A stretch of 64,000 nt of DNA from Candidatus Latescibacterota bacterium (GTDB lineage Bacteria; Latescibacterota; UBA2968; UBA8231). The notes under the pieces are model-generated. The model was not told where the DNA came from and did no database searches. It saw nothing but the letters and a program-made list of their open reading frames with translations. Below are positions 25,564-34,298 of this stretch, one piece after another. The stretch is taken from contig JAGWBY010000001.1 of assembly GCA_021295675.1 (NCBI GenBank), forward strand, positions 20,148 to 84,147, in the 5' to 3' direction. Position 1 is the stretch's first letter. Every line of letters begins with the position of its first letter. Both the position numbers and the translations under genes were made by a program.

Positions 25564-28470
25564 ATGAGGGCGCGTTACATCATATTGGCTGTCCTAGCCG
25601 GGTTGGGTCTGCGGGGAGGAGCCGCTGCTCAAATCGACTATGGGGGTCGCCTAGGAGATCGGGTGGGAGACCGCGTCATTTACCACGTGCCCGGCGTGAC
25701 TACTTATATGGAGGCGCTGGACCCGACCGTGCAGCGCTGGTACATACCGGCCCCTCTGTTTGGCGAATTTGGCCGCAATCAGTGGGAGTACACCAACTAC
25801 GCCCGCCAAGCCCACAAGCGCTATATCAATCCCTCGTCAGAAGGGGACCTCTTCTACGATCCGTTCGGTCGTCTCATTACGCGGGGTTGGCTGGTGTACG
25901 ACTGGCGCCAGACAAAACCACTGATCGCCGAAAGTTCCTCCGTCAGAAAAGGTGGCCAGTACAACAACTGGTTTAGCCGCTTGGTCGTATCCGGGGACTC
26001 CAAGGGCCAGTACCGCTATTCGGTTATGGTCGGCGACGAGATATGGACTACCCTAACGCCGATGACTTTCCGCAAGGCGGGGTTTAACGGGGTAGTAGCT
26101 GACTTTGCCGCCGATCGCTTTCGCGCCACGGGACTTTTTTCGCGGATTTCGTTCCCGCTCCTTTCGGGAGGCACTGCACGCTTCCAGTACGCTACCAACC
26201 TCACCGCGGGTCGGATCGAAGCCGATTTGAGCGATTCTTTTACGTTGGGGATGAACTTCGTCAACAGCCACAACAACACAGGTAGCAACGAGAGCTTCCA
26301 AGGGAATGTGTTCAAGGGTGCCTTGACGGCGGGGCAACTAGCCCAGCGGGTTGACCAGCTTTTGGTGCGGCTCTCGGACGATTCGCCGGAAGACGGCGAG
26401 GGCGGTGCCGTCTTGGTTAGCGAGGAGATAGAGATCCGTACCACCCTAAGCCGTCAGGAGATGATTCAAGATCAGCTAGTCCACGTGGAGCGGGATACCG
26501 TCATCCTCAGCAGCAGTATCGGCTTTAGGCCGATCATTGAAGGGGGAAGGCGAGACCGGGGGTTTCTAACAGCCGATGGCGCGGACCAGATCATTTTGCA
26601 ATATCACTTGGCTCCTAGGGAGACGACGGAGGAAGAGGGAACCTTGCGTGCGCTCTTCCAGCAACACCTAGATCTCACCCTATCTGAGGCCGAAGCCGCG
26701 ATTAGCGCCATTCGAGACGTGCGCTTCCGCCTCGTGCTAGCCAATGACTACCGCGTCGAGGTCAGTTCCAATAGGCAGACAGACGAGTTTAACGTGCCTC
26801 AATTTTTACCCGTGGCGCGAGCCGAAGGCAATATCAAAAACCAACTGAACCAGCGCGAGGTCGTCTTCGACTATGGGCTGCCTACGGCCAATCAGATCGT
26901 CGGTCTGACGGCCGAGGTACGGGATTTTTACGGCTTCGATTTTTACGGGGAAATAAACCTCAATACCCAGTACCGAAAGTACCCCAGCATAGGGCGCGAT
27001 TCCCACCGTGCGATCAACGGCATCGCGAGGGATCGCCATGAAGTAGGCTGGTTGGTCAATTTGGCCTTCCAAGAGGGGCCTTGGAGCTTTATGGGTGAGG
27101 GGTTTGGTATGGAAGATGGATACCGCACCAGCGTCCTGACCGTAAATCGAGATGGGGTGTCAGACTATGCCCCCGAGGCCGTCAACCTGCACTACGAGTT
27201 TGTCGATGACAACGACGACAACGACCGACAGCCCGACTGGCTGCGGGTGGGCGAAGGCAGCTTTGTCCCCACTGAGCGCCGGAGCGAAATCGAGGTCCGT
27301 GGCGTGGCCGATCCGGCGGTTTTCCCCGGTTATGACGAGAATCGCGACTTCATATCGGATTTCAACCAGAATAGCACCGTCGATCGGGTAAATTTTTTCC
27401 CCGACTACGACGAGCCTTTTCTGCGCTATGCTGCGGATCGCCCGGAATTTCTCTTCGGCATTGATCTCAACAACAATGGGTGGGTGGAGCGCTTTGAAAA
27501 CGACCAAGAGCCGGACTATCCCTACAAGCGAGACCACTGGGGTTACAATCTGTTCGGCGGGATTGAGGTGGCACCGGGTATCCAGCTCCGGGTGGGTCAG
27601 TTGCGGCAAACCCGCTTGGCGAGCGACCGCCGCAACCTGACTAGCTATGGCATGTTCATCTTAGAGCAGAGTGGGTCGCGGTGGGGCCGTCTGCGGATTT
27701 TCGACATGGTTAAGAAAGCTGAAGACGCGATCGCCGATCACTTGGTGCAATGGATCATCCCTAGGAGCACATTCGGCGCGGCGTCCGAGTCGGCTGGCAG
27801 CAATGTGCCGGTATTGGATCCTTTGGCTGCGGCGGACACTTGGATCAACACTTTTTACGCCGATTGGGAGTACTCCAGCCCGCGTTTGTGGCGGACCCTG
27901 CATCGCTTCAAATGGGAGACTTGGCGGCAGCGCGAATTTTTGCGCGACGCACCGGACGAGATTGGCGATCCCGGAGTGGCCTTTGACCCGCTGGGACCTG
28001 AAGGACGCAACGGGCGACGGACCTCGGGCTTTGTCGGGCTGATCAATAAGATAGAATACGTTTTTTATTGGCGGTCGCTGAGCTTCAGGCCCAAACTCAA
28101 GAGCGAATTCCTGCGCGAGGTGCCCTTTAGCCGAGCATTCGACACGCGGCGCTCTTGGGACGGCATCTTCTTCTTTGTCGGCAGCGTTCCAGTGTTTGAG
28201 ACCTCTGAGTTCGAGTTCGGCTTGGAGCAGCGCTCTTTCTTTGACCTCGAAGGAGGAAAAGACGAACTGGCGGCAGGGCTTTTCACCGGAGATTTTCGCG
28301 GCTCGGTTTTGGCGCTTCAGCTCACCAATATCAGCCAATATCTAGGCTATGAGCTAACTACTCAAGTGGGCATCCGCCTCGACCGCCGCTCGATAGAGGT
28401 AGTTGACCGGAGTCGAGAAATCGAGACCTCGGGCTTGAGTTTTTTGTCGATCATCGCTGGCTTAAAGTGA
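25564..28470 (+). CDS. Large putative outer-membrane beta-barrel protein with calcium-type loops (twin 2)
   Basis: A 968-residue paralogue of the preceding protein, starting 2 bp after its stop, so translation is probably coupled. Both share LDP.VQ.WY.P, WEY.NYAR, the RGWLVYDWRQ segment, the SGDSKGQY stretch, LTPMTF, DDSPED.EGGA, LANDY/F.VE, and the acidic loops (here DNDDNDRQPDWLRVG near residue 548, DENRDFISDFNQN near 590, DLNNNGWVERFENDQE near 632, each slightly divergent). The signal peptide is MRARYIILAVLAGLGLRGGAAAQ. The chain ends in an alternating strand SFLSIIAGLK, comparable to SFITIYAGL in the twin. The strong conservation of the loops but not the connecting strands suggests a functional outward-facing calcium site. 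Confidence 0.72.
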   Translation: MRARYIILAVLAGLGLRGGAAAQIDYGGRLGDRVGDRVIYHVPGVTTYMEALDPTVQRWYIPAPLFGEFGRNQWEYTNYARQAHKRYINPSSEGDLFYDPFGRLITRGWLVYDWRQTKPLIAESSSVRKGGQYNNWFSRLVVSGDSKGQYRYSVMVGDEIWTTLTPMTFRKAGFNGVVADFAADRFRATGLFSRISFPLLSGGTARFQYATNLTAGRIEADLSDSFTLGMNFVNSHNNTGSNESFQGNVFKGALTAGQLAQRVDQLLVRLSDDSPEDGEGGAVLVSEEIEIRTTLSRQEMIQDQLVHVERDTVILSSSIGFRPIIEGGRRDRGFLTADGADQIILQYHLAPRETTEEEGTLRALFQQHLDLTLSEAEAAISAIRDVRFRLVLANDYRVEVSSNRQTDEFNVPQFLPVARAEGNIKNQLNQREVVFDYGLPTANQIVGLTAEVRDFYGFDFYGEINLNTQYRKYPSIGRDSHRAINGIARDRHEVGWLVNLAFQEGPWSFMGEGFGMEDGYRTSVLTVNRDGVSDYAPEAVNLHYEFVDDNDDNDRQPDWLRVGEGSFVPTERRSEIEVRGVADPAVFPGYDENRDFISDFNQNSTVDRVNFFPDYDEPFLRYAADRPEFLFGIDLNNNGWVERFENDQEPDYPYKRDHWGYNLFGGIEVAPGIQLRVGQLRQTRLASDRRNLTSYGMFILEQSGSRWGRLRIFDMVKKAEDAIADHLVQWIIPRSTFGAASESAGSNVPVLDPLAAADTWINTFYADWEYSSPRLWRTLHRFKWETWRQREFLRDAPDEIGDPGVAFDPLGPEGRNGRRTSGFVGLINKIEYVFYWRSLSFRPKLKSEFLREVPFSRAFDTRRSWDGIFFFVGSVPVFETSEFEFGLEQRSFFDLEGGKDELAAGLFTGDFRGSVLALQLTNISQYLGYELTTQVGIRLDRRSIEVVDRSREIETSGLSFLSIIAGLK

Positions 28471-28570
28471 TTTTTGCTTGACCTCAGAGTCTATTTTTAT
28501 TAATTACAGAAGCGTAGAAACTGACTATCGACTTCCTGTTTCTCACCTTCAAACCCCCACACCTCTAAGA

Positions 28571-28576
28571 AGGAGG
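28571..28576 (+). promoter_or_regulatory. Ribosome binding site fixing a TTG start
   Basis: A perfect AGGAGG lies 7 bases before TTG at 28584, and no in-frame ATG gives a complete signal peptide. This decides the start of the tryptophan-rich protein and shows that this genome uses TTG starts. Confidence 0.75.
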
Positions 28577-28583
28577 GTTCGCT

Positions 28584-29504
28584 TTGAAGAAAGTTTTATC
28601 CGCTTTATTAACCCCCGTGCTTTTGCTCGGCCTGAGCACCAAGGTCCAAGCCCACGATCCACCCGATTTTATCGGCGCAGTGTGGCAATGGCCTGAGACG
28701 CACCTGCCGGTCTTAGATGCCGATCTGAGCGAATGGGATATCATTCCCGAGGAATTTTGGATCACCGAGCAGAGCGTCGTCCAGAGCACGGCACGGCCGT
28801 GGATCTATACCGGCGATCTGGATGTGTCCTCGATTTCCTTCCGCTGGATTCCCACTTGGAACGAGGAAACCAACCGCATCTATTGGGCCTACGAGCGCTT
28901 CGATGACAAGTACCAGTTGGGCAACGAGTCGATCGAAACGACTGTGGACGCCGATCACTCGGGCGGCTCCTTCTGGGATCTGGAAGGCCAGACCGACGAG
29001 GAGAAGGCACGCCAGCGCGGTCGTCATGCTCAAATCAGCCACTATTGGTTCGACAATGGCCAAGCCCGCGAGGGAGAGTGGAACTGGTTTTGGATGACCC
29101 AGGCTACTTGGTACGACACGCCGCCGTACTCCGACCATTCGTATTGGTTTAGCGGCACGGCTCCCAATTCCTTTGAGGAGATGCGCCAACGGGCCGAATG
29201 GTGGAGCGTCTATTGGGACGACTTTAACTGGGAAGATCCCACCGGGAGCGTCCTCCACGACTTCCAGCAGGACGAGATCATCGGCCTTACAGGGCATGTC
29301 TTCGATACCGATGCCGAGCTAGCCGACGATTGTAACTGCCATTCGCGCTGGGCCATCAGTCCCAATGTCGAATCCTTCGGCGATGCTGATTTCTTGGCCG
29401 ACTGGGTGATGCTGGGCGTTGACGAGTCCGCCTTTGAAGGTATCGCGCCCACCGCTGTTGAAGACAACACGTGGGGACAGATCAAGGCTTCATTCGGCAA
29501 GTAA
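28584..29504 (+). CDS. Secreted tryptophan-rich CBM9-like protein
   Basis: A 306-residue exported protein starting at TTG 28584 with signal peptide MKKVLSALLTPVLLLGLSTKVQAH. Near the mature N-terminus, LPVLDADLSEWD is the opening strand typical of carbohydrate-binding family 9-like (DOMON-like) domains, which bind sugars or heme. Tryptophan makes up 22 of 306 residues, mostly in the first two thirds (for example EWNWFWMTQATW), which fits an aromatic ligand-stacking surface. The only two cysteines sit together near the C-terminus in DDCNCHSRWAI, possibly a disulfide or metal site; it is not a standard CxxCH heme motif. It has its own strong ribosome site and is followed by a clear terminator, so it may be expressed at high level. 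Confidence 0.75.
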   Translation: MKKVLSALLTPVLLLGLSTKVQAHDPPDFIGAVWQWPETHLPVLDADLSEWDIIPEEFWITEQSVVQSTARPWIYTGDLDVSSISFRWIPTWNEETNRIYWAYERFDDKYQLGNESIETTVDADHSGGSFWDLEGQTDEEKARQRGRHAQISHYWFDNGQAREGEWNWFWMTQATWYDTPPYSDHSYWFSGTAPNSFEEMRQRAEWWSVYWDDFNWEDPTGSVLHDFQQDEIIGLTGHVFDTDAELADDCNCHSRWAISPNVESFGDADFLADWVMLGVDESAFEGIAPTAVEDNTWGQIKASFGK

Positions 29505-29533
29505 GCGGTTTTTGCGCCGCATAAGCGCCTCAT

Positions 29534-29575
29534 AAAGGAGGGGGGGAATTCTATTCCTCCCCTCCTTTTATTTAT
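29534..29575 (+). terminator. Rho-independent terminator
   Basis: Two 16-base arms (29534-29549, beginning AAAGGAGGGG, and 29553-29568, ending CCCCTCCTTT) pair along their whole length with one G-U wobble and a 3-base loop. The stem runs into TTTTATTTATT. This is the clearest terminator in the window and ends the transcript of the tryptophan-rich protein gene, dividing the envelope block into at least two transcription units. Confidence 0.88.
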
Positions 29576-29609
29576 TATCTGAATCATCTACCGGTGTAGG
29601 AGGTAGATA

Positions 29610-31532
29610 ATGAGAGGGAATTTGTTGCGACTTTTGTCGGCTGCTCTAGTAGGGAGCTTTTGCTATGGGCTGGCTGCGGTCGAGGCGCTCACTGTGTATC
29701 GCATCGGCGGGGAGGAGTTGCCGCCACCGGAAGTGGATGGGGACTTTGAATTTATCCAGTTGTCTTGGGCTGATGTGGACGAAAAACAGCTCGGTAGGAT
29801 AGACCTCTTGGAGGTCGCAACCCATTCTATCGAGCCTCAGCGCCTAGACCCCACCGTCAATCTGACGCCGCTGATTCGGGAACGGGGCGGCGGCATACGC
29901 TCGAACAATTCCTACGGTTGGCAATCGGAAGCCCTCTTAGACTTCTTGATGGATGGGGATCTGACTACTGCCTATTTGGGAAGTGGCCGCAGCCAGTCGG
30001 CCGACTGCTCGCCGTGCAAGAAGGGCATCTGGTTTGAGTTAAAAGGACTGTTTCCCATCCGGCGCATCAAAATTTCCACCACGGAGCGCTTTGCTCACCA
30101 GCGCTTCATCGAGGTGTTCGAGATAGGAACTAACGATGGCGATTCGCGCAAAAAGGGGACTCGAGAAGGGCAATACCATTGGCGCGGGGCCTTTCTCGAT
30201 TACGATGTCGTGTTCTCGGTCGCCAATAATTTGGAACCTTTTCTCGATTTGGAACTGCCCGATCGACCCATTGCCGAAATTCTTTTTAAGGCACCAGTTG
30301 GCAATTGGGAGATCGCCGAATTTGAAATTTTTGGGGACGGCTTTGCCTCGCAGGCCAGCTATGTATCCAATGTCATTGATTTGGGCATGGCTTCTAGCTT
30401 GGGCGAATTGATTTGGTCGGGCAGCCGAGATCAGGGCGCAACGGTCAATCTGAGTATGCGCAGCGGCGACGACACGGATCCCAATTTCTACTGGCGCTTT
30501 ACGTTCAGAGGCGACGAGCGCTCCCGTTTTGCAACCAGCGGCGAACCGCTCACTCTGGACCGCTATAACAGACTGGAGGCAGGCGAGAAAGCCGGGATCA
30601 GCCCGGACAACGAAAGTTGGGAGTTCTGGACGCCGCCGCTCGACTTCGACAGGGGGCATTCCGAATTAGTGGGTTCGCGTCCTCGGCGCTACTTGCAGTT
30701 CAAGGCGGACTTCCTCTCGGAGCGGGCCCTTGCGGCCGGCCGTATGGAGTACTTGCAGTTTAATGTCTCCCAACCGCCGGTGGCCAGCCAAGTGCTGGCC
30801 GAGATCGTGCCGCACCAAGTCGAGGTGGGCGAGGTCGTCCAATTCACCTACAAAATTCTGCCCAACTTAGAGCAGAATGATCTCGGCTTCGACAGCATTG
30901 AGATCGACACTCCCATAGAAGTCACGAGCATTGACGCAGTGTACATCGGCGGCGAAGAACAGGATTTTACCATCGCGGAAAGGGACGCGCAGAGCTTTGT
31001 GGTACAAGTACCGCGGATTGATCTCAATCGCACGGGAGAGCTAGTTGAGGTCGAATTTCAGGCTGAGGTCTTTCAGGTAGGCACGGTGTTTTCGGGTCGG
31101 GTTTTCGATAGCCAGCTCCCCCATGAAGTGCGCCAGCGCATCACTGCGGGGAACGCCGATGATCTGGCCGAGAGCAATACCCTGAGTGTCGGGTTGAGTA
31201 CGGTGGCCAATCCAGCGGTCAAGGCATTGTGGCTTTCGCCGCCGCTCTTCACCCCCAACGGGGATGGCGTCAACGATGTGCTACAGATTGAATACGATCT
31301 GGTAAACCTCAGCGGTGCTGTGCCCGTCGCGATTGATCTCTACGACCTAGCGGGAGTGAAGCGATGCGAGGTGGCCCATAGTACAGCGGCTAGTGGCCGG
31401 TTTTCGGCTACTTGGGAGGGCGTGGACGATGCGGGCAACCTGCTACCCCCCGGGCTTTACCTCTTGCGTCTCGAAGTGGACTCGGACAAGGCCAAGGACG
31501 TCGAAGTCGCGGTCGTCCGGCTGATTTATTAA
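29610..31532 (+). CDS. Secreted discoidin-like / FlgD-Ig protein (paralogue 5 of 6)
   Basis: A 640-residue exported protein. AGGAGG ends 7 bases before ATG 29610. The signal peptide is MRGNLLRLLSAALVGSFCYGLAAVEA. A discoidin-like segment (LLDFLMDGDLTTAYLGSGRS, then GIWFELKGLFPIRRIKISTT) includes a CSPCKKG pair of cysteines not seen in the other copies. The paralogue core follows: WEFWTPPLDFDRG, GSRPRRYLQFKADF, VLAEIVPHQVEVGEVVQFTY. The terminal Ig domain is LFTPNGDGVNDVLQIEYDL with WEGVDDAGNLLPPGLYLLRL. The chain ends VVRLIY, so the penultimate residue is Ile where the other five copies have Ala. It opens the second half of the envelope gene run after the terminator and is followed by a periplasmic chaperone gene. 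Confidence 0.85.
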   Translation: MRGNLLRLLSAALVGSFCYGLAAVEALTVYRIGGEELPPPEVDGDFEFIQLSWADVDEKQLGRIDLLEVATHSIEPQRLDPTVNLTPLIRERGGGIRSNNSYGWQSEALLDFLMDGDLTTAYLGSGRSQSADCSPCKKGIWFELKGLFPIRRIKISTTERFAHQRFIEVFEIGTNDGDSRKKGTREGQYHWRGAFLDYDVVFSVANNLEPFLDLELPDRPIAEILFKAPVGNWEIAEFEIFGDGFASQASYVSNVIDLGMASSLGELIWSGSRDQGATVNLSMRSGDDTDPNFYWRFTFRGDERSRFATSGEPLTLDRYNRLEAGEKAGISPDNESWEFWTPPLDFDRGHSELVGSRPRRYLQFKADFLSERALAAGRMEYLQFNVSQPPVASQVLAEIVPHQVEVGEVVQFTYKILPNLEQNDLGFDSIEIDTPIEVTSIDAVYIGGEEQDFTIAERDAQSFVVQVPRIDLNRTGELVEVEFQAEVFQVGTVFSGRVFDSQLPHEVRQRITAGNADDLAESNTLSVGLSTVANPAVKALWLSPPLFTPNGDGVNDVLQIEYDLVNLSGAVPVAIDLYDLAGVKRCEVAHSTAASGRFSATWEGVDDAGNLLPPGLYLLRLEVDSDKAKDVEVAVVRLIY

Positions 31533-31557
31533 CCCTACAAACTATGGCTTTAGATTT

Positions 31558-33234
31558 ATGAAGAATGGAATAGTGCGCTCGTACCTGGGCGTTTGCATCC
31601 TATGGCTCTCGCTTCCCTGTGCAGCCCAAGACGAGCTAGTACTCGCCCAGATAGCGGACCAACCCATTGCCGTCGGCGAGTTCAGAGCCTATGCCGCGAA
31701 TGTCCCCAAAGCCTACCAGATGGGTAAGACTGGCGTCGAGGCCGACCGGATTCTGCTCAATGGACTGATCGACAAAAAACTATTGCTGGCCGAAGCAGAA
31801 CGAGCTGGTATTGGCGACGAACGAGAGTTTAGGCACAAGCTCGAGCAGTTTGCCCAAGAGCAGACCGTCAGGCTCTACAGAAGTATCGAAATTGATCAGC
31901 GGATTTCCATTGTCGAAGAGGAACTGATGCAGCATTACCGAGATTCGCACCGGGACCGCGCACTGCGCTATGCGGGTATTTTGGTAGCGACCCGAGACGA
32001 GGCCCTTGACCTGCTCGACGAACTAGAGGCTGGCGCTGATTTCAGTCAACTGGCCAGAGAGCACTCGCTTTACGAGGCGACGCGGGACCAGGGCGGGGAT
32101 ATAAAAAAGTACTATACGATTGACGATACGGCTCCACCGCTGCGGAGCATCTTTTCCATGCAGGTCGGCGAGGTTTCCGAGCCGCTGCCGTGGGGCGGCG
32201 ACCCGCAGCGCTACTTGATCGCCAAGGTTTTAGACGACGCTCCAGTCACCTTTCGGGAGGTAGCCCGATTCGTCAGGGAGGAGGTCTTCGCCCAAAAGCG
32301 CCTACAGCGCGCCCAAGTCCTGCGCGATTCGCTCAGCGACAAGTACGCGCCGCAAATTCACTACGACAAGATAGACCACGTGCTGATGCGTCTGGCGCTG
32401 TCGCCTGAAGAACGGGTGGCGTCGCCCGAGGAGGGTGAAGAGGTTTTGTGCCGCTACAACGGCGGTGCGATCACCATTGACGATTTTGTTCTGAGCGTAC
32501 CGGAGAAAGCAGAGGGGTATTCGCGCGATTACGAGCGAGCCTGGATCGTCGATTATCTACAGGATGCGGCCATCCCCAATCGGATGTTTCTAGAAGAAGC
32601 CCGTGGCAAGGGGCTGGATAAACATCAGATGATCCTCAAGGTGGTGGCTAATAAGCGCAGCGATATGCTGGTGAGCGCGTTGAGAAAGCGCGAGGTTGAT
32701 GAGCGGCTGCCACCTATCACCGATGAAGAGGCGCGCGCCTTTTACGATCAAAATCCCGAGAAGTTTCAGGGCTTTGAGAACATTGTCACGATCGAGATTC
32801 TGGTGGCCTTTAAGGAGCAGGCCCACAGCCTGAAAGAGGAGTTGGTGGGGGGGGCTGACGCGGTGCAGTTGGCTAGGGACTATACGATTCGCAAGGAGCG
32901 GGCGCACCACGAGGGGCAGTTGGTCTTGAGTCCGATTGGGCTGTACCAAGATATCTACAAAATAGCCAAAGATCTGCAGGTGGGGGATGTCGGGGGACCA
33001 ATAAAGGTGAGAGGAGGGTATTCGGTATTCAAGGTGGTGGAAAAGCAACCGGCCCCCAAGAAGCCCTACCATGTTTTTTCGGAGCGGCGGGCGCGGGCTT
33101 ATGTGAAAATTGCACGTTCGCAAAAGGCGTACGTGCAGTATATGCGCGGGTTACACAGGAAGTACTCGGTCGAAATTTTCGAGGATAACTTGTTGAAGAT
33201 TCAAGAGGAGGAAGAAGACGTGCAGGGGGGATGA
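31558..33234 (+). CDS. Periplasmic parvulin-type peptidyl-prolyl isomerase (SurA/PpiC-like)
   Basis: A 558-residue exported protein with signal peptide MKNGIVRSYLGVCILWLSLPCAAQ. A SurA N-like helical chaperone region (EADRILLNGLIDKKLLLAEAERAGI) leads to a parvulin domain around residues 135-225 (YAGILVATRDEALDLLDELEAG, FSQLAREHSL, GGDIKKY, VGEVSEPL). A second parvulin-like domain is at residues about 410-500 (FENIVTIEILVAF, GGADAVQLARDYT, LQVGDVGGPIKVRGGYSVFKV). Such proteins fold outer-membrane and secreted proteins. Its position inside a cluster of barrel and secreted proteins suggests a dedicated foldase. The stop overlaps the next start as ATGA at 33231-33234. Confidence 0.88.
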   Translation: MKNGIVRSYLGVCILWLSLPCAAQDELVLAQIADQPIAVGEFRAYAANVPKAYQMGKTGVEADRILLNGLIDKKLLLAEAERAGIGDEREFRHKLEQFAQEQTVRLYRSIEIDQRISIVEEELMQHYRDSHRDRALRYAGILVATRDEALDLLDELEAGADFSQLAREHSLYEATRDQGGDIKKYYTIDDTAPPLRSIFSMQVGEVSEPLPWGGDPQRYLIAKVLDDAPVTFREVARFVREEVFAQKRLQRAQVLRDSLSDKYAPQIHYDKIDHVLMRLALSPEERVASPEEGEEVLCRYNGGAITIDDFVLSVPEKAEGYSRDYERAWIVDYLQDAAIPNRMFLEEARGKGLDKHQMILKVVANKRSDMLVSALRKREVDERLPPITDEEARAFYDQNPEKFQGFENIVTIEILVAFKEQAHSLKEELVGGADAVQLARDYTIRKERAHHEGQLVLSPIGLYQDIYKIAKDLQVGDVGGPIKVRGGYSVFKVVEKQPAPKKPYHVFSERRARAYVKIARSQKAYVQYMRGLHRKYSVEIFEDNLLKIQEEEEDVQGG

Positions 33235-34265
33235 GTATGGCTAGTTGGAGATGGGGTTTTGGAGCGTCTGTCTTGGGAGCCTCTCTTTGGATCGGCTGTC
33301 AGGGGGGGGCTGAAGAGCCGCTGGCGGTTGGCGGGCCTGGGGCGATAGTTATTGAGTCTCAGGGGGAGTTAGAGGCTTGGGCGGGGGCGCAGAAGAAGGC
33401 TTTTGTGGTGCAGGGGGATTTTTTGTTAGAGGATGCGTACTTGAGTAGTATGGAGCCGCTGCGCAATCTGGTCGGAATAGAGGGCGATTTAGTAATTCGC
33501 AACAATGGGGCACTGACGGACCTGAAAGGGCTGCACAATCTCGGCTATGTAGAGGGGAATTTCCATATTCTCGCCAATGGATTGATTGCACTGCAAGGGC
33601 TAGAACAGCTAGAACGCGTGGGGGGGAATTTCGAGATTAGCTGCAATTTTTCACTGCGGGATCTGGATGGGCTCAAAGCGCTCAGGCATGTCGATGGCCA
33701 TCTCTTCGTCGATGCCACGACCGAGTTGATTAACGTAGATGGTCTGAGCGGGCTGACTCACGTGGGGAGTAGCATCAAAATCAGGGATAACAAGGCCCTG
33801 CGAGATCTAAAGGGGTTGGGTAGCCTCTCAGTGGTAGAAGGGGATTTGCTGCTCATATTCAATGGTGCGCTCAAAGACCTGCGGGGTTTGGATGAGATTG
33901 CGACTATTAAGGGCGGATTGGCCATTGATGGGCATCCTGCCCTCGAGAGCTTGGAGGGATTGAACGCTCTGGCGGAGGTCGGCGGCGCTTTGAGCATAAA
34001 CCGCAACCAAGTCCTGCAAAATCTGGATGGATTGGATAATCTCAGGCAAGTGGGTAAAAGCCTCTACATTGGCGGCAATGTCCTGCTGAGCAACCTGGAT
34101 GGGCTGGCCAAGTTGGGCCGAATTGGCACCGGGGAGCGGGACTTGATGATTGTGGAACTGAACCCCTCCTTGCCCATGAGCGCTGGTTATGAACTAGCCG
34201 AGCGACTCGGCTTGGCCGAGCATCAGTTCATCGTCTTCGACAATTTGTCGGCTAGTGCGCCGTAA
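33231..34265 (+). CDS. Lipoprotein with 24-residue L-domain-like repeats
   Basis: A 344-residue smaller relative of the repeat protein at 18419. The N-terminus (MASWRWGFGASVLGASLWIGCQGG) ends in a lipobox with the lipid-attached Cys in IGCQ. About ten units of the same 24-residue pattern follow (for example LVGIEGDLVIRNNGALTDLK, LGSLSVVEGDLLLIFNGALK), and the C-terminal cap SAGYELAERLGLAEHQFIVFD parallels the SSAAQALAERLIAGGFAGEI cap of the larger protein. It is translationally coupled to the chaperone gene. The pair suggests one secreted and one membrane-tethered form of the same binding scaffold. Confidence 0.83.
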   Translation: MSMASWRWGFGASVLGASLWIGCQGGAEEPLAVGGPGAIVIESQGELEAWAGAQKKAFVVQGDFLLEDAYLSSMEPLRNLVGIEGDLVIRNNGALTDLKGLHNLGYVEGNFHILANGLIALQGLEQLERVGGNFEISCNFSLRDLDGLKALRHVDGHLFVDATTELINVDGLSGLTHVGSSIKIRDNKALRDLKGLGSLSVVEGDLLLIFNGALKDLRGLDEIATIKGGLAIDGHPALESLEGLNALAEVGGALSINRNQVLQNLDGLDNLRQVGKSLYIGGNVLLSNLDGLAKLGRIGTGERDLMIVELNPSLPMSAGYELAERLGLAEHQFIVFDNLSASAP

Positions 34266-34298
34266 AGTCGCACCGCTAAATTCCGCCGCATTCCATAC

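Noticed and set aside
28478..28506. TTGACC-17-TAATTA as promoter of the tryptophan-rich protein gene
   Set aside because: The -35 and spacing are good but the -10 hexamer matches poorly; possible but not supported enough to list.
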